Shown in pieces: positions 35,484 to 45,460 of a stretch of DNA of 64,000 bases. The notes under the pieces are model-generated. The model saw nothing but the letters and a program-made list of their open reading frames with translations, was not told the DNA's origin and ran no database searches. Origin of the DNA: Opitutales bacterium. GTDB taxonomy: Bacteria > Verrucomicrobiota > Verrucomicrobiia > Opitutales > Oceanipulchritudinaceae. Where the stretch lies: NCBI GenBank assembly GCA_020831585.1, contig JAFIGE010000005.1, positions 1 to 64,000 of the forward strand. The letters run 5' to 3'. The position numbers were made by a program, and so were the translations under genes. Position 1 is the stretch's first letter; every line of letters begins with the position of its first letter.

Positions 35484-37424
35484 ATGGTAGAAAGCGCGCG
35501 TGAAACCCACAACAACCGGAATTCAAGGGTTTATCCCTTCTATGCGCTTCTGGCTGCGGGATTGCTGACACTTATCGGTGGATTGGCGTATCGCCAACTG
35601 ATCCTTGTCGATGAGTATCAAATCGCTGCTGAAAGACAGAATTTCCGCCGAATTCTCACGCCCGGGCCGCGCGGTCACATTTATGATCGCGAAGGTCGCC
35701 TTCTCGTGGGCAACCGGGCCGTCTTCTCTGCGGCTGTCTACTTGAATGAGCTGCGCCCGGAGTTTCGGCGGGAGTATTTCGCCCTGGTCCGCGAAGCCCG
35801 CGAACGCCACCAGACTCCGGATCGCCTCACTTTGAATGTTCGGGCACGCCGCAACGTGGTGCAGCGCTATCTCGACGAGATCAATCGCATCCTCGACCGC
35901 ACCGAACAAGTCGACGCGGTTCGGATTGAGAGGCACTTTTCGCGAAGTCTCCTGCTACCGTTTCCGCTGCTCGTGGATATCACGCCCGAAGAGTATGCCC
36001 GCCTCATCGAGCGGATCCCCATCGACTCACCGATTCTCGTGACCACCGAAAGCGCGCGCCACTACCCCTTCAATGATGCGGCGGCTCATGTCCTCGGTTA
36101 TGTCAGCACCACGCGCGAGTTTCCCTTTGAGGAGAATGAACTGGGAGCCGGGCTCCTCACCTTTCGACAAGCGGGCACCGTGGGAAGGGATGGTATCGAA
36201 CGGCAAATGGATGCCCACCTTGCAGGCACGGTGGGGCTGGCAATCTGGTCCGTCGATCCCGGCGGCTTTCAATATGAACGGATTTTTCACGAGGTACCCG
36301 TTCGGGGAAATGACCTCATCACCAGCATCGACATTGACCTTCAGGTCGCAGCCGAAGCCGCCTTTGGAGACAAGACCGGGGCCTTCGCGCTCCTCGATAT
36401 CTCCACCGGCGAAGTGCTGGCTCTCGGCAGCCGGCCCGCTTTCGATCTCAATCGGCTGTCTCCCTCCCTGCCGGCCACGGTCTTCAATGAAATCAGTGAA
36501 TCCGGCGGATGGCTGAACCGGGCCACACAGGGCCTCTACCCGCCCGGCTCCACCTTTAAGCTGATCACCGCCCTGGCTGCCCTCCGGGCGGGCCTCGTCG
36601 ATGAAAACACCATCACACACTGTCCCGGTTTTCACATCGTGGGCAACCGAACTTTCCGTTGCCACAATCGGCAGGGATTTGGTGACCAGAATCTCATCGA
36701 AGCGCTTCGCGACAGTTGTAACGTCTTTTTCTATCAAGCGGGCCTGCAAACGGGCATCCGCCGGATAGCGGCAGAAGCGCGCCTGTTCGGCCTCGACAGC
36801 CGCACCGGACTTGACCTCCCCGGCGAAACCGGGCGCATGCTCATTCCCGATCCAGCCTGGAAAGCCCGCCGACTTCATGGCGAAGCGTGGTTCGAAGGCG
36901 ATACCGCAAACGTTTCCATCGGGCAGGGCTTCCTCCTCCTCACCCCCCTGCAGATGGCCACCTTCGTCGCGTCGCTCGCCCGGGGTGAGACACGCACGCA
37001 ACCCACCCTCATCGCCCGGCAAAGCGGCGGCCGGGTCGACCACGGAGGTGAAGCCATCGGTCTGCCTCCCGAAAAAATCGAGCTGGTTCTCGACGGAATG
37101 CGGGAAGCCGGCCGCACCGGAACCGCCCGCCACGCCGGACGCCGGGATATGCCCGTAGCCGGAAAGACCGGGACCGCCCAAGTGCGCAAAGACGGCCGCC
37201 CCACCACCCTCGCCTGGTTTGTTGGCATGGCCCCGGCGACCAATCCGCGCATCGCCATCGCCGTCATGGTGGAAGGCGTGCCCGATTCGGAAACCACCTT
37301 CGGCGGTGGGTCCACAGCCGCCCCCATCGCCCGCGAAGTCTTCCAAAAATACTTTGAAAAAGCATCCCTCGAAGGCCGACTGGCCCTCGACTCCGGACTT
37401 GACACCCGGCCCCGCGCGCCGTGA
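35484..37424 (+). CDS. mrdA: Penicillin-binding protein 2 (peptidoglycan transpeptidase)
   Basis: A 646-aa membrane-anchored transpeptidase that crosslinks wall peptidoglycan during cell elongation. One transmembrane helix lies at about 18-38 (FYALLAAGLLTLIGGLAY). A dimerisation/pedestal domain follows, starting PGPRGHIYDREGRLLVGN. The catalytic motifs are S356-T-F-K359, S411-C-N413 and K561-T-G563. The size fits PBP2 rather than FtsI. A rodA gene, often adjacent in other bacteria, is not next to it here. The tRNA-Leu gene begins 48 bp after its stop. Confidence 0.92.
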   Translation: MVESARETHNNRNSRVYPFYALLAAGLLTLIGGLAYRQLILVDEYQIAAERQNFRRILTPGPRGHIYDREGRLLVGNRAVFSAAVYLNELRPEFRREYFALVREARERHQTPDRLTLNVRARRNVVQRYLDEINRILDRTEQVDAVRIERHFSRSLLLPFPLLVDITPEEYARLIERIPIDSPILVTTESARHYPFNDAAAHVLGYVSTTREFPFEENELGAGLLTFRQAGTVGRDGIERQMDAHLAGTVGLAIWSVDPGGFQYERIFHEVPVRGNDLITSIDIDLQVAAEAAFGDKTGAFALLDISTGEVLALGSRPAFDLNRLSPSLPATVFNEISESGGWLNRATQGLYPPGSTFKLITALAALRAGLVDENTITHCPGFHIVGNRTFRCHNRQGFGDQNLIEALRDSCNVFFYQAGLQTGIRRIAAEARLFGLDSRTGLDLPGETGRMLIPDPAWKARRLHGEAWFEGDTANVSIGQGFLLLTPLQMATFVASLARGETRTQPTLIARQSGGRVDHGGEAIGLPPEKIELVLDGMREAGRTGTARHAGRRDMPVAGKTGTAQVRKDGRPTTLAWFVGMAPATNPRIAIAVMVEGVPDSETTFGGGSTAAPIAREVFQKYFEKASLEGRLALDSGLDTRPRAP

Positions 37425-37472
37425 TTTGGAAAGTTCAATGAAGTGGGATGGCTTTCCCTCCTCAAGTGACTT

Positions 37473-37557
37473 GCTCAGGTGGTGAAATTGGTAGACACGC
37501 TGTCTTCAGGCGGCAGTGCCTTCGGGTGTGGGGGTTCGAGTCCCCCCCTGAGCACCA
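37473..37557 (+). tRNA. tRNA-Leu(CAG), CCA encoded
   Basis: The acceptor stem GCTCAGG pairs with CCTGAGC, and the 85-nt gene ends with an encoded CCA at 37555-37557. The anticodon stem CTGTC/GGCAG encloses TTCAGGC, so the anticodon is CAG. A long variable arm and GGTTCGAGTCC T-arm are typical of leucine tRNA. It marks one end of a region of foreign-looking sequence, and may be an integration site. Confidence 0.95.
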
Positions 37558-39001
37558 CTTTCCCTCGTAAGTCCTTCATTTGAAGAACTTAACAAATCCC
37601 CTCAAATGTGTAACACAACTTGCACACAGCAAACTGACTCTGTGATCCCGGCCACATCGCGCTGGGGAAACTTCCAAGCCACGAACCCCGGCAAACCCGA
37701 CAGCAGGCAGTTTCGAAGCCAACTGACCCACACGCATCCACCGGGCTCCCTTCCCGCAGAGTGCGCCCAACAATCCCGAGAGCACTTCTTTCTCCAAAGA
37801 AACGCACCCCACTCAAGGTTGTCCTGCACACCGCTGAGAACACCCTCCCCTCGTCGGGAGAAAAGGACCGCATCGCTGCAGAGGTGCCAGTATGGACCTG
37901 CTGCGCGACCGATCACCTGACGACTGGGAGATCCGCAACCAAGTGAGTGCAAGATTGTTACCGTCCGGCAAATGACCATCTGAAAGGCGTGTGGCGGGAT
38001 GGTAGACTGGGGGGGGCATGGAGGTTACACATGATTCACCCTCACCTCCGCGGCGCACACGTCGGCGTTCACCGCCGAGCAGCGAGCAGCTCATTTCGCC
38101 GGTTGGAACGGCAGCGGACAAAGCGCCCGCGATTACGGTCGGCTCTATGCGCTGGACACTTAGCAGTTCTGCGCCTGGCAGGACCGGCAGAAGCGCCCGG
38201 CCCTCCTGTCTCTTTTCTCCTCCTATTGCCTACAGAGGATTTTCCCCTCGCGCGCACGCTGGGGGGGCCTTGCGGATTGAAATGTCCTGAAACATAGGCA
38301 CCGGAAGCCGCGCGTGTCCTCTCGCTGCGTTTGGCGGAGGACGGTCCGGGCGCACAGCAGGCGCCAACGGTGACCCTGCGCCACGCGGGCATGGAGCCCA
38401 CCCCCGAGGAAAAAAACGAGCGCAAGCGGATTCGGTGCGGTGCGGTGCGGTGGTGGCGGCAGGTTCCTTCTGTTTGATTTTGCTCGGTCAGGGCGACGGC
38501 ACCGGGCAAGGAACGGCCAGGCGCTTTTCGCTCATGCGGCAAGAATCACCCTTGATTGTTGCAGGTAGTTCGTGAAGAAATCGAGTTTACTGGAGCGCGA
38601 GAGACGCTCGTGGAATGCCTGCGACACGGCCACACCAGTCTCGACACCAAAACTGCTCGAATCGACGTTCCGCCCGACCAAGATCGGAGCAAATTATGGC
38701 CTTCATCAGCCATCCCGCCGCCAGAGCGAAATCATCAACACTCTGCTGGCGCATGCACCGCATTGAGCCGCGAGCCTCCATCGACCTCCACGTCAAAATT
38801 TTGTCAAATTTTCCGGGACTTCAGGATTCATTGACTACGTCGGCACTCGTGTCATTAAATTAAGTTTTTAACATATTATATCCCTTAAAAAACAATCCAA
38901 GAAACATCAATTTAGATCTACCGATAATTCTGGCACTTAGGTATCTATGGTTCAAGAGTTCCCACGAGAGTACGCCTACGGAACCAAAAATTCCGGAGAA
39001 A
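37558..39001. other. Decayed 1.4-kb region between tRNA-Leu and the orphan gene
   Basis: No intact gene is convincing in this stretch. A fragment resembling an IS66 accessory protein is seen near 38068. One open stretch around 38320-38470 reads like true protein (SLRLAEDGPGAQQAPTVTLR) but has no start and no known family. Base composition shifts to AT-rich near 38820. It looks like debris of past insertions at a tRNA gene. Confidence 0.5.
38068..38199 (+). pseudogene. Remnant resembling IS66-type TnpA accessory protein
   Basis: One frame reads RAAHFAGWNGSGQSARDYG, RLYALDT, a stop at 38161, then QFCAWQDRQKRPALL. This is similar to the start of IS66 accessory TnpA proteins, of the form W-x-x-S-G-x-S-x-x-x-Y-x-x-x-x-G-[IL]-x-x-x-x-F-x-x-W. 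No full element, transposase or terminal repeats are seen, so it is a broken piece. Confidence 0.4.
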
Positions 39002-40420
39002 GTGCTCAAAGAGATCGTTAGCGACATCGAATCCGGGTGTCCAATCGTCGATCCCGAGTCCAGCTCCGGCTATGATCACCACAGAATCCTTTTTGCGACG
39101 GGCTTCCTCATGGGCCTTCACCAGCGCTGGAAAGACGAGGGACGGAGCGGAACTTCTCCCCAAATCAAGGCAAAAGCCAAAAGAATATACCCGTATAACT
39201 TTTTTGATCAAAAGGTCCGTCTCGCAATTGATCTATTATGCTCTGACTTGAACAAATCATCGCGATATGAAGAGAAAGAGAGGATGACTACGCGATTTTC
39301 CGGGGACCAAATCCACAAGTCAAACAGGTGGATTTTCTATCTTGGGTATTCCCGCGGATACAAAGGAGTTGAAGGAGGTTTGAAAGCCTCAGGTTTCAAT
39401 ATCAAGAGTTCTGAATCGAAAATCCTGTACCTCATTTGGGCTCACATCTGCTTTGTTGATGAACCGGTAAAAATAGAGAAAGTTTTTTACCTTTTCAGGC
39501 CACAACTTGGTGATCTAAAAGAAGATGCATTCCTAAAGCTTTGCACCGGGTTCGGATTGAGCGTTGAAAGCCCTGGCGAGATGAGTGATCTGGATCAAAA
39601 GAAACTGAAGGGGTTTCAAGTTATGAAGATCTTCAAAGAGTCCGTATCTGAAAGCGTGGATTCCATACCGGCTCAAAATTTACCTAACAGTTCCGAAGCT
39701 ATCTTTCGTAAGGGCCTAATTCAGAGAACCTTGGATTATCCCGCAATTGAAGCTTCCTTGATTTTCAAAATTGGCTTTCTGCGGGGACATATGGAAAGGT
39801 TTTCGGAAACGAATGGATTTCCCTTACCAGAACGGGCGATACCTCGGGCGCGCCAAAATCGGTGGCGCAGAAATAAAATTGTGACAAGGCTCAGCACATT
39901 CTATCACGCACGTTTGAAGTCGCACCATCTAACGGTAAAAGCATCATTCAGTTTGGATTTAATGGCGATTGAGCGAACATTGACGGAATCGGACTTCTCA
40001 AAATTAACAATGGCGGATCGCGAACAATATTTTGATGGATATAGCCTTGGTTCAGAGGGTTTCATGAGATGCGAACGAGTTACTGGGAATGGAGGAAAAT
40101 CAAGATTGGTGCGTGTCACATCCGGTATGATGCAACTTGCCAATGAAAAATTCAGATCCCAAAAACACCCATCAAAAGAATGGAAGCGCCTGGATACAAC
40201 TTCATCTAACAATAGGGGCTCCTTGAACAATGCTGTTTTCCGTGAATCGAAGAGATTGAATTATCTACTCGATGGTATGCTTGGGAGAATCAAGTTTCTT
40301 TTCGGTCGTGAAGTAATAATGAACCCACCCCAAGCAGACTCCCCGGACGGCCAGAGCAGCGAAGATTATAGAGCCACCATGGTGGAGGTAAAACACACAA
40401 GTGAACGAATTGCTCTCTAA
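39002..40420 (+). CDS. Unrecognised AT-rich 472-aa protein with an internal duplication
   Basis: I do not recognise this family. It is more AT-rich than its neighbours, which suggests transfer. A two-part layout is visible: F-x-x-G-F-L-x-G-x-x-x-x-[FW] occurs near residues 33-43 (TGFLMGLHQRWK) and again near 257-270 (IGFLRGHMERFS). A second motif, Y-x-x-G-Y-S-x-G, follows each: FYLGYSRGYKG near 116 and YFDGYSLGSEGF near 345. So the protein seems to be two tandem copies of a helical unit of about 230 residues. No signal peptide, membrane segment, nuclease or nucleotide-binding motif is seen. The start is GTG at 39002; the nearest ATG upstream is out of frame. It lies beside an integrase gene and a defence island, so a defence or mobile-element role is possible but unproven. 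Confidence 0.6.
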   Translation: MLKEIVSDIESGCPIVDPESSSGYDHHRILFATGFLMGLHQRWKDEGRSGTSPQIKAKAKRIYPYNFFDQKVRLAIDLLCSDLNKSSRYEEKERMTTRFSGDQIHKSNRWIFYLGYSRGYKGVEGGLKASGFNIKSSESKILYLIWAHICFVDEPVKIEKVFYLFRPQLGDLKEDAFLKLCTGFGLSVESPGEMSDLDQKKLKGFQVMKIFKESVSESVDSIPAQNLPNSSEAIFRKGLIQRTLDYPAIEASLIFKIGFLRGHMERFSETNGFPLPERAIPRARQNRWRRNKIVTRLSTFYHARLKSHHLTVKASFSLDLMAIERTLTESDFSKLTMADREQYFDGYSLGSEGFMRCERVTGNGGKSRLVRVTSGMMQLANEKFRSQKHPSKEWKRLDTTSSNNRGSLNNAVFRESKRLNYLLDGMLGRIKFLFGREVIMNPPQADSPDGQSSEDYRATMVEVKHTSERIAL

Positions 40421-40643
40421 GAATAGTGGATGCGCGTATGTCGACCGATCCAGACCGTCTCTTGTACTTTGCACCCGGAACGGCTCTGGAACCGAGACTT
40501 TCCGAAGCCGACGCCCGAAAGCCCCCTCCGGGCTTTAAAGCGCTGGCCCGCCGTCCCCAATATCACCCTCAACGATCTGCTTTAAGCGATTTCCGAAGAA
40601 TTCAGATCGACAGAGTTGAGAACACTTAATTGTATGAAACCGT

Positions 40644-41861
40644 ATGAAGCCTGAAAATAGATATCCCCTTACATTGAAGTCCGGGTCGGTCCGGGTAAAA
40701 ATCTACAGGACCCGACACCGGGGAACCCGAGCCGGATGGGTCTACCAACTTGCGTGGCACGATGGTACTCAGCGGCGTACGCGCCAGTTTGCCGACCCTG
40801 AGCGGGCCGAAGCGGAAGGTCGGCTATTGGCTGATCAGTTGGCCGATGGACGGGCGGAGCATCGAAGGCTGACTGTAGATGAAATCGATATCCTTTCGTC
40901 GGCACGCCAATTGGCCGGTGAAACAGGTATTCTCGTGGCCTTGCGCGAGTGGCGCGAAGCTTCGGAACTCACAGGAAATCGCGTTGTCGAGGCCTGCCGC
41001 GAATGGGGCCAAGCACACGCGTCATCCACCGGAGATCTCCCTCTTGCGAAGGCGGTGGAGCGGTTCACCGCCGCCAAATCGCGCCTCGGAGTGAACGTTG
41101 GCAAGGCTTATCAGGGGCGTCTTCGCCAGTTTGCCGAGCGCTTCCCGGACACCGCTGTGGGCGGCATCACGACTCCGCAAATCAGCGTCTATCTTGATAC
41201 TTTTAGCAACGCGACCACACGGAACTCCCATCGAAAAAATCTCGTAACCTTTTTTTCCTGGTGCCGACGCCAAGGCTACCTCCCGGCGATGATGGAAACG
41301 GCCGCAGCGAGAACAGATCGTGCGCTGGAAAAACCGGGGGAGATCGGCATTCTTCACCCGGAGGAGTTTGCCCAGGCTCTTTCATGGTTGCGGACCCATC
41401 ATGCAGCAACTTTACCGGCGGTCGTTCTAACAGCTTTTTGCGGTTTACGCCGGGAAGAGGTTCACAGCCAGAAGTGGGACGACATCGACCTTGTGGCCGG
41501 GAGCCTTCATGTCAGCTCCGCGAAGGCGCGAACGCCCGCCCACCGGATCGTTCATTTAACGGAGAACACCCGTGCGTGGCTCGCCCTCGCGAAAAACCGA
41601 ACCGGATCCGTCTGTGACGGCCCTGTTCTCGACCGGGTGCGCGTCCTTTTGCGGCGTCAGTTTAATCCGGTCCCGGCAAACGCCTTTCGCCATTCCTACA
41701 TCACATACCTCATGGCCACTGGTCGCACCGCTGGCGAAACCGCCGCCCTCGCGGGAACGAGCGAGCGCCACATTCACCATCATTACCGCCGGCCCTGCCA
41801 CCGTACTCAAGGCGAAGCATGGTTCTCACTGCATCCGGATTCGGTTACAGGTGAAGACTGA
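40644..41861 (+). CDS. Tyrosine-type site-specific recombinase (integrase)
   Basis: A 405-aa phage-integrase-family protein. The N-terminal 100 residues look like an arm-binding and SAM-like region, followed by a core-binding domain (LAKAVERFTAAKSRLG to TFFSWCRRQG). The catalytic domain has the first arginine in FCGLRREEVHSQKWDDID, the box II histidine with arginine in NAFRHSYITYLM, and the tyrosine in HHHYRRP. The usual second-box H-x-x-R is altered (H-S-Y), so activity is uncertain. It may have moved the adjacent defence island; it is convergent with the helicase gene at 41909 and lies 3 kb from the tRNA-Leu gene. Confidence 0.83.
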   Translation: MKPENRYPLTLKSGSVRVKIYRTRHRGTRAGWVYQLAWHDGTQRRTRQFADPERAEAEGRLLADQLADGRAEHRRLTVDEIDILSSARQLAGETGILVALREWREASELTGNRVVEACREWGQAHASSTGDLPLAKAVERFTAAKSRLGVNVGKAYQGRLRQFAERFPDTAVGGITTPQISVYLDTFSNATTRNSHRKNLVTFFSWCRRQGYLPAMMETAAARTDRALEKPGEIGILHPEEFAQALSWLRTHHAATLPAVVLTAFCGLRREEVHSQKWDDIDLVAGSLHVSSAKARTPAHRIVHLTENTRAWLALAKNRTGSVCDGPVLDRVRVLLRRQFNPVPANAFRHSYITYLMATGRTAGETAALAGTSERHIHHHYRRPCHRTQGEAWFSLHPDSVTGED

Positions 41862-41908
41862 AGCCCAGGTAGACCAAGAGCAGCTTTTGCCGGTCCACCC
41901 GCACCCGA

Positions 41909-44704
41909 TCAGCTCCACGGTCGTCGCAGCAATTCGGTTTGGCTCACCCGGTTAACCACTTCGGTGCATTCCTCCCAGTTATCGTCGTCCACCCGGCTGT
42001 ATTTTTCGTCGAAGGGATTACGGGCGTGCTCGGTTCGGTCAATCAGGGTCTTTGCCTTATCCTCCTCGTCCAGAGCAAGGTGCACCCACACGTCTTCCAT
42101 GGTGTCGGGGATTTGCCCGAACAGCTCGCGGATTGAGGCGAGGCGGCTGGAGAGAAGGTTGTGGACCCGGTCTTCGACGGAATCCCGATAGCGAAGGTTG
42201 GCGATGAAGACCTCGGACCGTCGCTGCCCGATGCGTTGAATCCTCCCTTTGCGCTGTTCCAGGCGAGTCGGGTTCCACGGCAGGTCGATGTTAATAAGGG
42301 TGCCCAGTTTTTGCAAATTCAAGCCCTCCGACGCAGCATCCGTTCCCAAAAGAAGGCGCAGTTCTCCGTCGCGCACTCTCTGTTTGAGCAAATCGCGGTC
42401 GCACCGCTGAAACTCTCCGGCTCGCCAAAAACCCGAGCGGTTGCTGCCCGCATAGAGTCCAATATCCCCATCGGAAAACGGCGATTGCCGGGCCAACTCC
42501 TCGCCAATCCAGCGAACCGTGTCATAATATTGTGAGAAGAGAATGCAGCCAAGGTCGAGCCAACGGGTCTCCGATCCGGTATTCGTCCCCAGAAGGTAGG
42601 CGATCACCGCCTCGAGTTTCGGATCGCGGTTGGTTCCCTGCCGCATGAGATCAAGGCACCGCTCAAGGGACTGAACCTCAACGTCTTCAAAGTTTTTCAA
42701 ACTCCGTGTGGCCGAGGCCCCCCGTCCGCGCGGTTTCGGTTCCTCCTCTTCCATGTCGTCGTCATCTTCATCCGATTCCACTTCGGGATCCTCTCCGAGC
42801 AACCGTTGGACGGTGCGACGACCGGCTTCGATGGAACTCCCGAGACGCCTGAGCAGAAGCGTCTTGAAGAAACCCGCTCCCTGCACGCGGTTTTGCAGCA
42901 GCCGGGAGAAATGCTCCGCTTCCTCATAGGCTTCTTTCAAGTATCCCCCGAGCGTGAGCGCGCCTTCCGAACCTTCGCCGAAGAGCCTCACCGAGACACG
43001 CGGGAGAAAATATTCACCTGTCGCCGGGTTAATCGTTTCTTCGAGATAACCTCGCGTACGGCGCACAATGCACCGCAAAAGCGGATTAAACCGCGACCCA
43101 AACCCGGGAAGCACTTTGCTCTGCAACTGGACGCGGCGAATTGCGGGAGAGAGCGCCTCCAACCCTTCGGGTCGAAATTGCCAGTCACTATCCTTCGCCT
43201 CAAGATTTCTCCGGATACGCTCAAACGCGGGATCCTCCGACCGGGCAGGCATGGGATCGCGGACAAACTCCCAGCCGGCATGAAGATCCGGCGGGACCCC
43301 TTCCCGCCCGGTGGCGATCCGAAGACACCGGCTCGCTTGATACCAGGGGCTCGTTCGCGTCCATCCGCCCAACACGCCATCGTTTCCGTGGGAAAGCGCA
43401 TGGAGGAGATCCCACGCCTCAACCGGGTGCAGTTGCACTGGCGTGGCTGTGGCCAGGAGCATGCTCTTCGTCCGTTCGCCGATTCGGCGGAGAAACGTCA
43501 TCAATTTGTTCGGATCGGCGATGTCGTCGACTTCGTGATCTTTTGCGTCCACTTTGGGCACCTTGTTTCGACGGGCGCGGTGGGCTTCGTCAACGATCAC
43601 ACACGTGTAGCGCAGCGAGAGCAACTGATCGACCACTCCGGGAGCCCCCCTGACGATGAGCCCCTGCGATACCAAGCCGATTCTGCGCGGGCATTTGGCC
43701 AGCGACCGGATGCCATTGGCGGCATGCTCCACATCGTTCTCGTCCACCCAGGAGCGCCCCGTCCAACGCGCCGTGGGCAAGTGGAGCAGTTCCATGAGTT
43801 CACCCTGCCACTGGCGCAGGAGGGGCTTTGGTGCGAGAACAAGAATGGGGCCGCTGTCCGGATCATCCAAGGCCATGAGGAGGGCGGCCATGGCCAGTTG
43901 GACAGTCTTTCCCAAACCCACCTGATCGGCCAGGATCAGGCGCGCCCCACCCAACCGGTGCCGCTCAAGAGCGAGCCGGGCAAAATATTTCTGGTGAGGC
44001 CAAAGACCTTGTTCTCTTCGATAAACGGGAGTCTCCACAGCCGCCGCAGCAGCGGCCGCCGACACATCGGGATTCATCCTAAGCGCTTCCGGTTCAATCA
44101 CCCGACGGGAAATTATCCGCTTCACATCCTGCCGAATGAAGGGGCAGCAAGCCAAATCAATCGCCCGGCGGTCATTCCAGAGGGACTCGAACTCCTCCGT
44201 GACCCACCGTAGGCTCTCCTCGCTGTCATCTTCCCAAAGAAGCTCATAGTTTAACGCCCATGCGCTCGCGCTCTCATTGACACTGCCCAGGAAAGTCGTG
44301 GCGGAGCCATCGGCGCGCCGGATCACGCCCGCTTTTCCGTGGATGAGCCCGAAAGCGGAGTCCGGGAGTACGCGGATTTCCACTCTTTCGGAGACCAATA
44401 CATCGTAAAGGGCGCGGTAGCGGGGCAGGGCCGACGGTGGGGCCTCCTCAGGGCGCGCCGCGCACCAGCTTCTCCGCAACGCCGCCTGGGCAGCCGCCGC
44501 CGTTTGCAAATCAAGCGGGTCGCAATCCGAGTTACAGATAATCCGCACCTTGCCCGAGACCCCATCCAGCGCCTCTCCCGCCACCTCAAACAGGCTTGAT
44601 CGGAAATACCCCGCTATCCGGTCATAGGACACCGCGCCCGCCAATCGCTCCGCAAGAACAGAGCGATCAAGACGCTGGCGACGACTGGAGTGGCGGCGGA
44701 GCAT
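41909..44704 (-). CDS. PLD-nuclease/SNF2 helicase fusion, anti-phage type
   Basis: A 931-aa protein. Residues of about 25-200 form a phospholipase D-like domain: H122-G-K124 with GSVNES at 140-145 is an HKD-like site with N replacing one canonical residue. The rest is an SNF2-type DNA translocase: Walker A DQVGLGKT at 260-267, DEAH at 372-375, LLATATPVQLHP, and helicase C-terminal motifs including GTDAASEGLNLQ and R-I-x-R-I-G-Q-R. An acidic linker lies near 660. PLD-SNF2 fusions occur with DUF1156 and DUF499 genes in anti-phage loci, and those genes lie upstream in this island. It is the last gene of the minus-strand series, 3 bp after rloB. Confidence 0.85.
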   Translation of the reverse strand: MLRRHSSRRQRLDRSVLAERLAGAVSYDRIAGYFRSSLFEVAGEALDGVSGKVRIICNSDCDPLDLQTAAAAQAALRRSWCAARPEEAPPSALPRYRALYDVLVSERVEIRVLPDSAFGLIHGKAGVIRRADGSATTFLGSVNESASAWALNYELLWEDDSEESLRWVTEEFESLWNDRRAIDLACCPFIRQDVKRIISRRVIEPEALRMNPDVSAAAAAAAVETPVYRREQGLWPHQKYFARLALERHRLGGARLILADQVGLGKTVQLAMAALLMALDDPDSGPILVLAPKPLLRQWQGELMELLHLPTARWTGRSWVDENDVEHAANGIRSLAKCPRRIGLVSQGLIVRGAPGVVDQLLSLRYTCVIVDEAHRARRNKVPKVDAKDHEVDDIADPNKLMTFLRRIGERTKSMLLATATPVQLHPVEAWDLLHALSHGNDGVLGGWTRTSPWYQASRCLRIATGREGVPPDLHAGWEFVRDPMPARSEDPAFERIRRNLEAKDSDWQFRPEGLEALSPAIRRVQLQSKVLPGFGSRFNPLLRCIVRRTRGYLEETINPATGEYFLPRVSVRLFGEGSEGALTLGGYLKEAYEEAEHFSRLLQNRVQGAGFFKTLLLRRLGSSIEAGRRTVQRLLGEDPEVESDEDDDDMEEEEPKPRGRGASATRSLKNFEDVEVQSLERCLDLMRQGTNRDPKLEAVIAYLLGTNTGSETRWLDLGCILFSQYYDTVRWIGEELARQSPFSDGDIGLYAGSNRSGFWRAGEFQRCDRDLLKQRVRDGELRLLLGTDAASEGLNLQKLGTLINIDLPWNPTRLEQRKGRIQRIGQRRSEVFIANLRYRDSVEDRVHNLLSSRLASIRELFGQIPDTMEDVWVHLALDEEDKAKTLIDRTEHARNPFDEKYSRVDDDNWEECTEVVNRVSQTELLRRPWS

Positions 44705-44707
44705 GGC

Positions 44708-45460
44708 TCAGGAATACCGGCACGGTATCTTCCGGATGTGCGGCTGCGCAGCATCGTTTAGAGCGCATGTCAGCAAATCGGCTTCAGTCGAAGGGTTTGG
44801 CGGCGGAGGGGTATTGGCGGAAACGTGATGTTGCCGGACTTGCCGGGCATGGCGAACAGCGATCGGCCAAAGCGAGAGCAGCTCCGCAAACGCCACCTCG
44901 GTGACGGATCGGTTGGTCGAATAGTCACGGCCAAACACTTCGCGAAATATGCGCTTGGCGGCATCGCCATCCACCAGATCGGCCCGGGTCGTCTTCTGAA
45001 GGTGGAGGAGGAGCCAAAACTCGAAACAAGGTGTCGAATGGGCCAGGTTGACATTGAGGTCGCGCGCTTTCTGGACGACATCGTTCCAGAATCCCTGCCG
45101 CACAGCGACATCCGTGTCGATTACAGCCCATACGTGATCGAACCGATCAAGTTCGTCGACCGCTGTCCTCTTTCGGCGGACACGATGGGCCAGCGCCTTA
45201 ACTTCGTCGGCTGCGGTTTGCACAACATGACGGGGATCGGAGGCTCGTCCGGGAATGACTTTCACCGTAACGGTCGAGAGCTGGAGCGATTTGCGAAGCA
45301 GTTCGAAATAAACGGGCTCGGAGACCGTGCCTTCCGTCACGATCAGGAAAGCATCGCCGGGTTCGGCGCAGGCCGCCCGAAAGGCCTCGGCGGCCTTTCG
45401 CTTGAGGCTGATCTCCCTCGCTTGCCACCACGGAAGAGCGCTCGCATGGGGATCAGTCAT
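44708..45460 (-). CDS. rloB: RloB-like TOPRIM protein, partner of the AAA15 ATPase
   Basis: A 250-aa protein of the RloB family, a TOPRIM-like nuclease fold. The signatures are FLIVTEGTVSEPVYFELL (canonical EGEKTEPxYF), VWAVIDTDV, and STPCFEFWLLLHL. It overlaps the 3' end of the ATPase gene by 8 bp, so the two are made together. ATPase plus TOPRIM pairs of this kind include AbiL (AbiLi/AbiLii) and, more distantly, PARIS (AriA/AriB), in which the TOPRIM part is the toxic effector. The specific system name is inference. The start at 45460 begins the family N-terminus (PWWQAREISLKRKAAEAF). Confidence 0.8.
   Translation of the reverse strand: MTDPHASALPWWQAREISLKRKAAEAFRAACAEPGDAFLIVTEGTVSEPVYFELLRKSLQLSTVTVKVIPGRASDPRHVVQTAADEVKALAHRVRRKRTAVDELDRFDHVWAVIDTDVAVRQGFWNDVVQKARDLNVNLAHSTPCFEFWLLLHLQKTTRADLVDGDAAKRIFREVFGRDYSTNRSVTEVAFAELLSLWPIAVRHARQVRQHHVSANTPPPPNPSTEADLLTCALNDAAQPHIRKIPCRYS

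Noticed and set aside
37947-38297. Open frames in the decayed region after tRNA-Leu
   Set aside because: Low-complexity Ser/Pro/Arg peptides in several overlapping frames; only the TnpA-like remnant has any likeness to a known protein.
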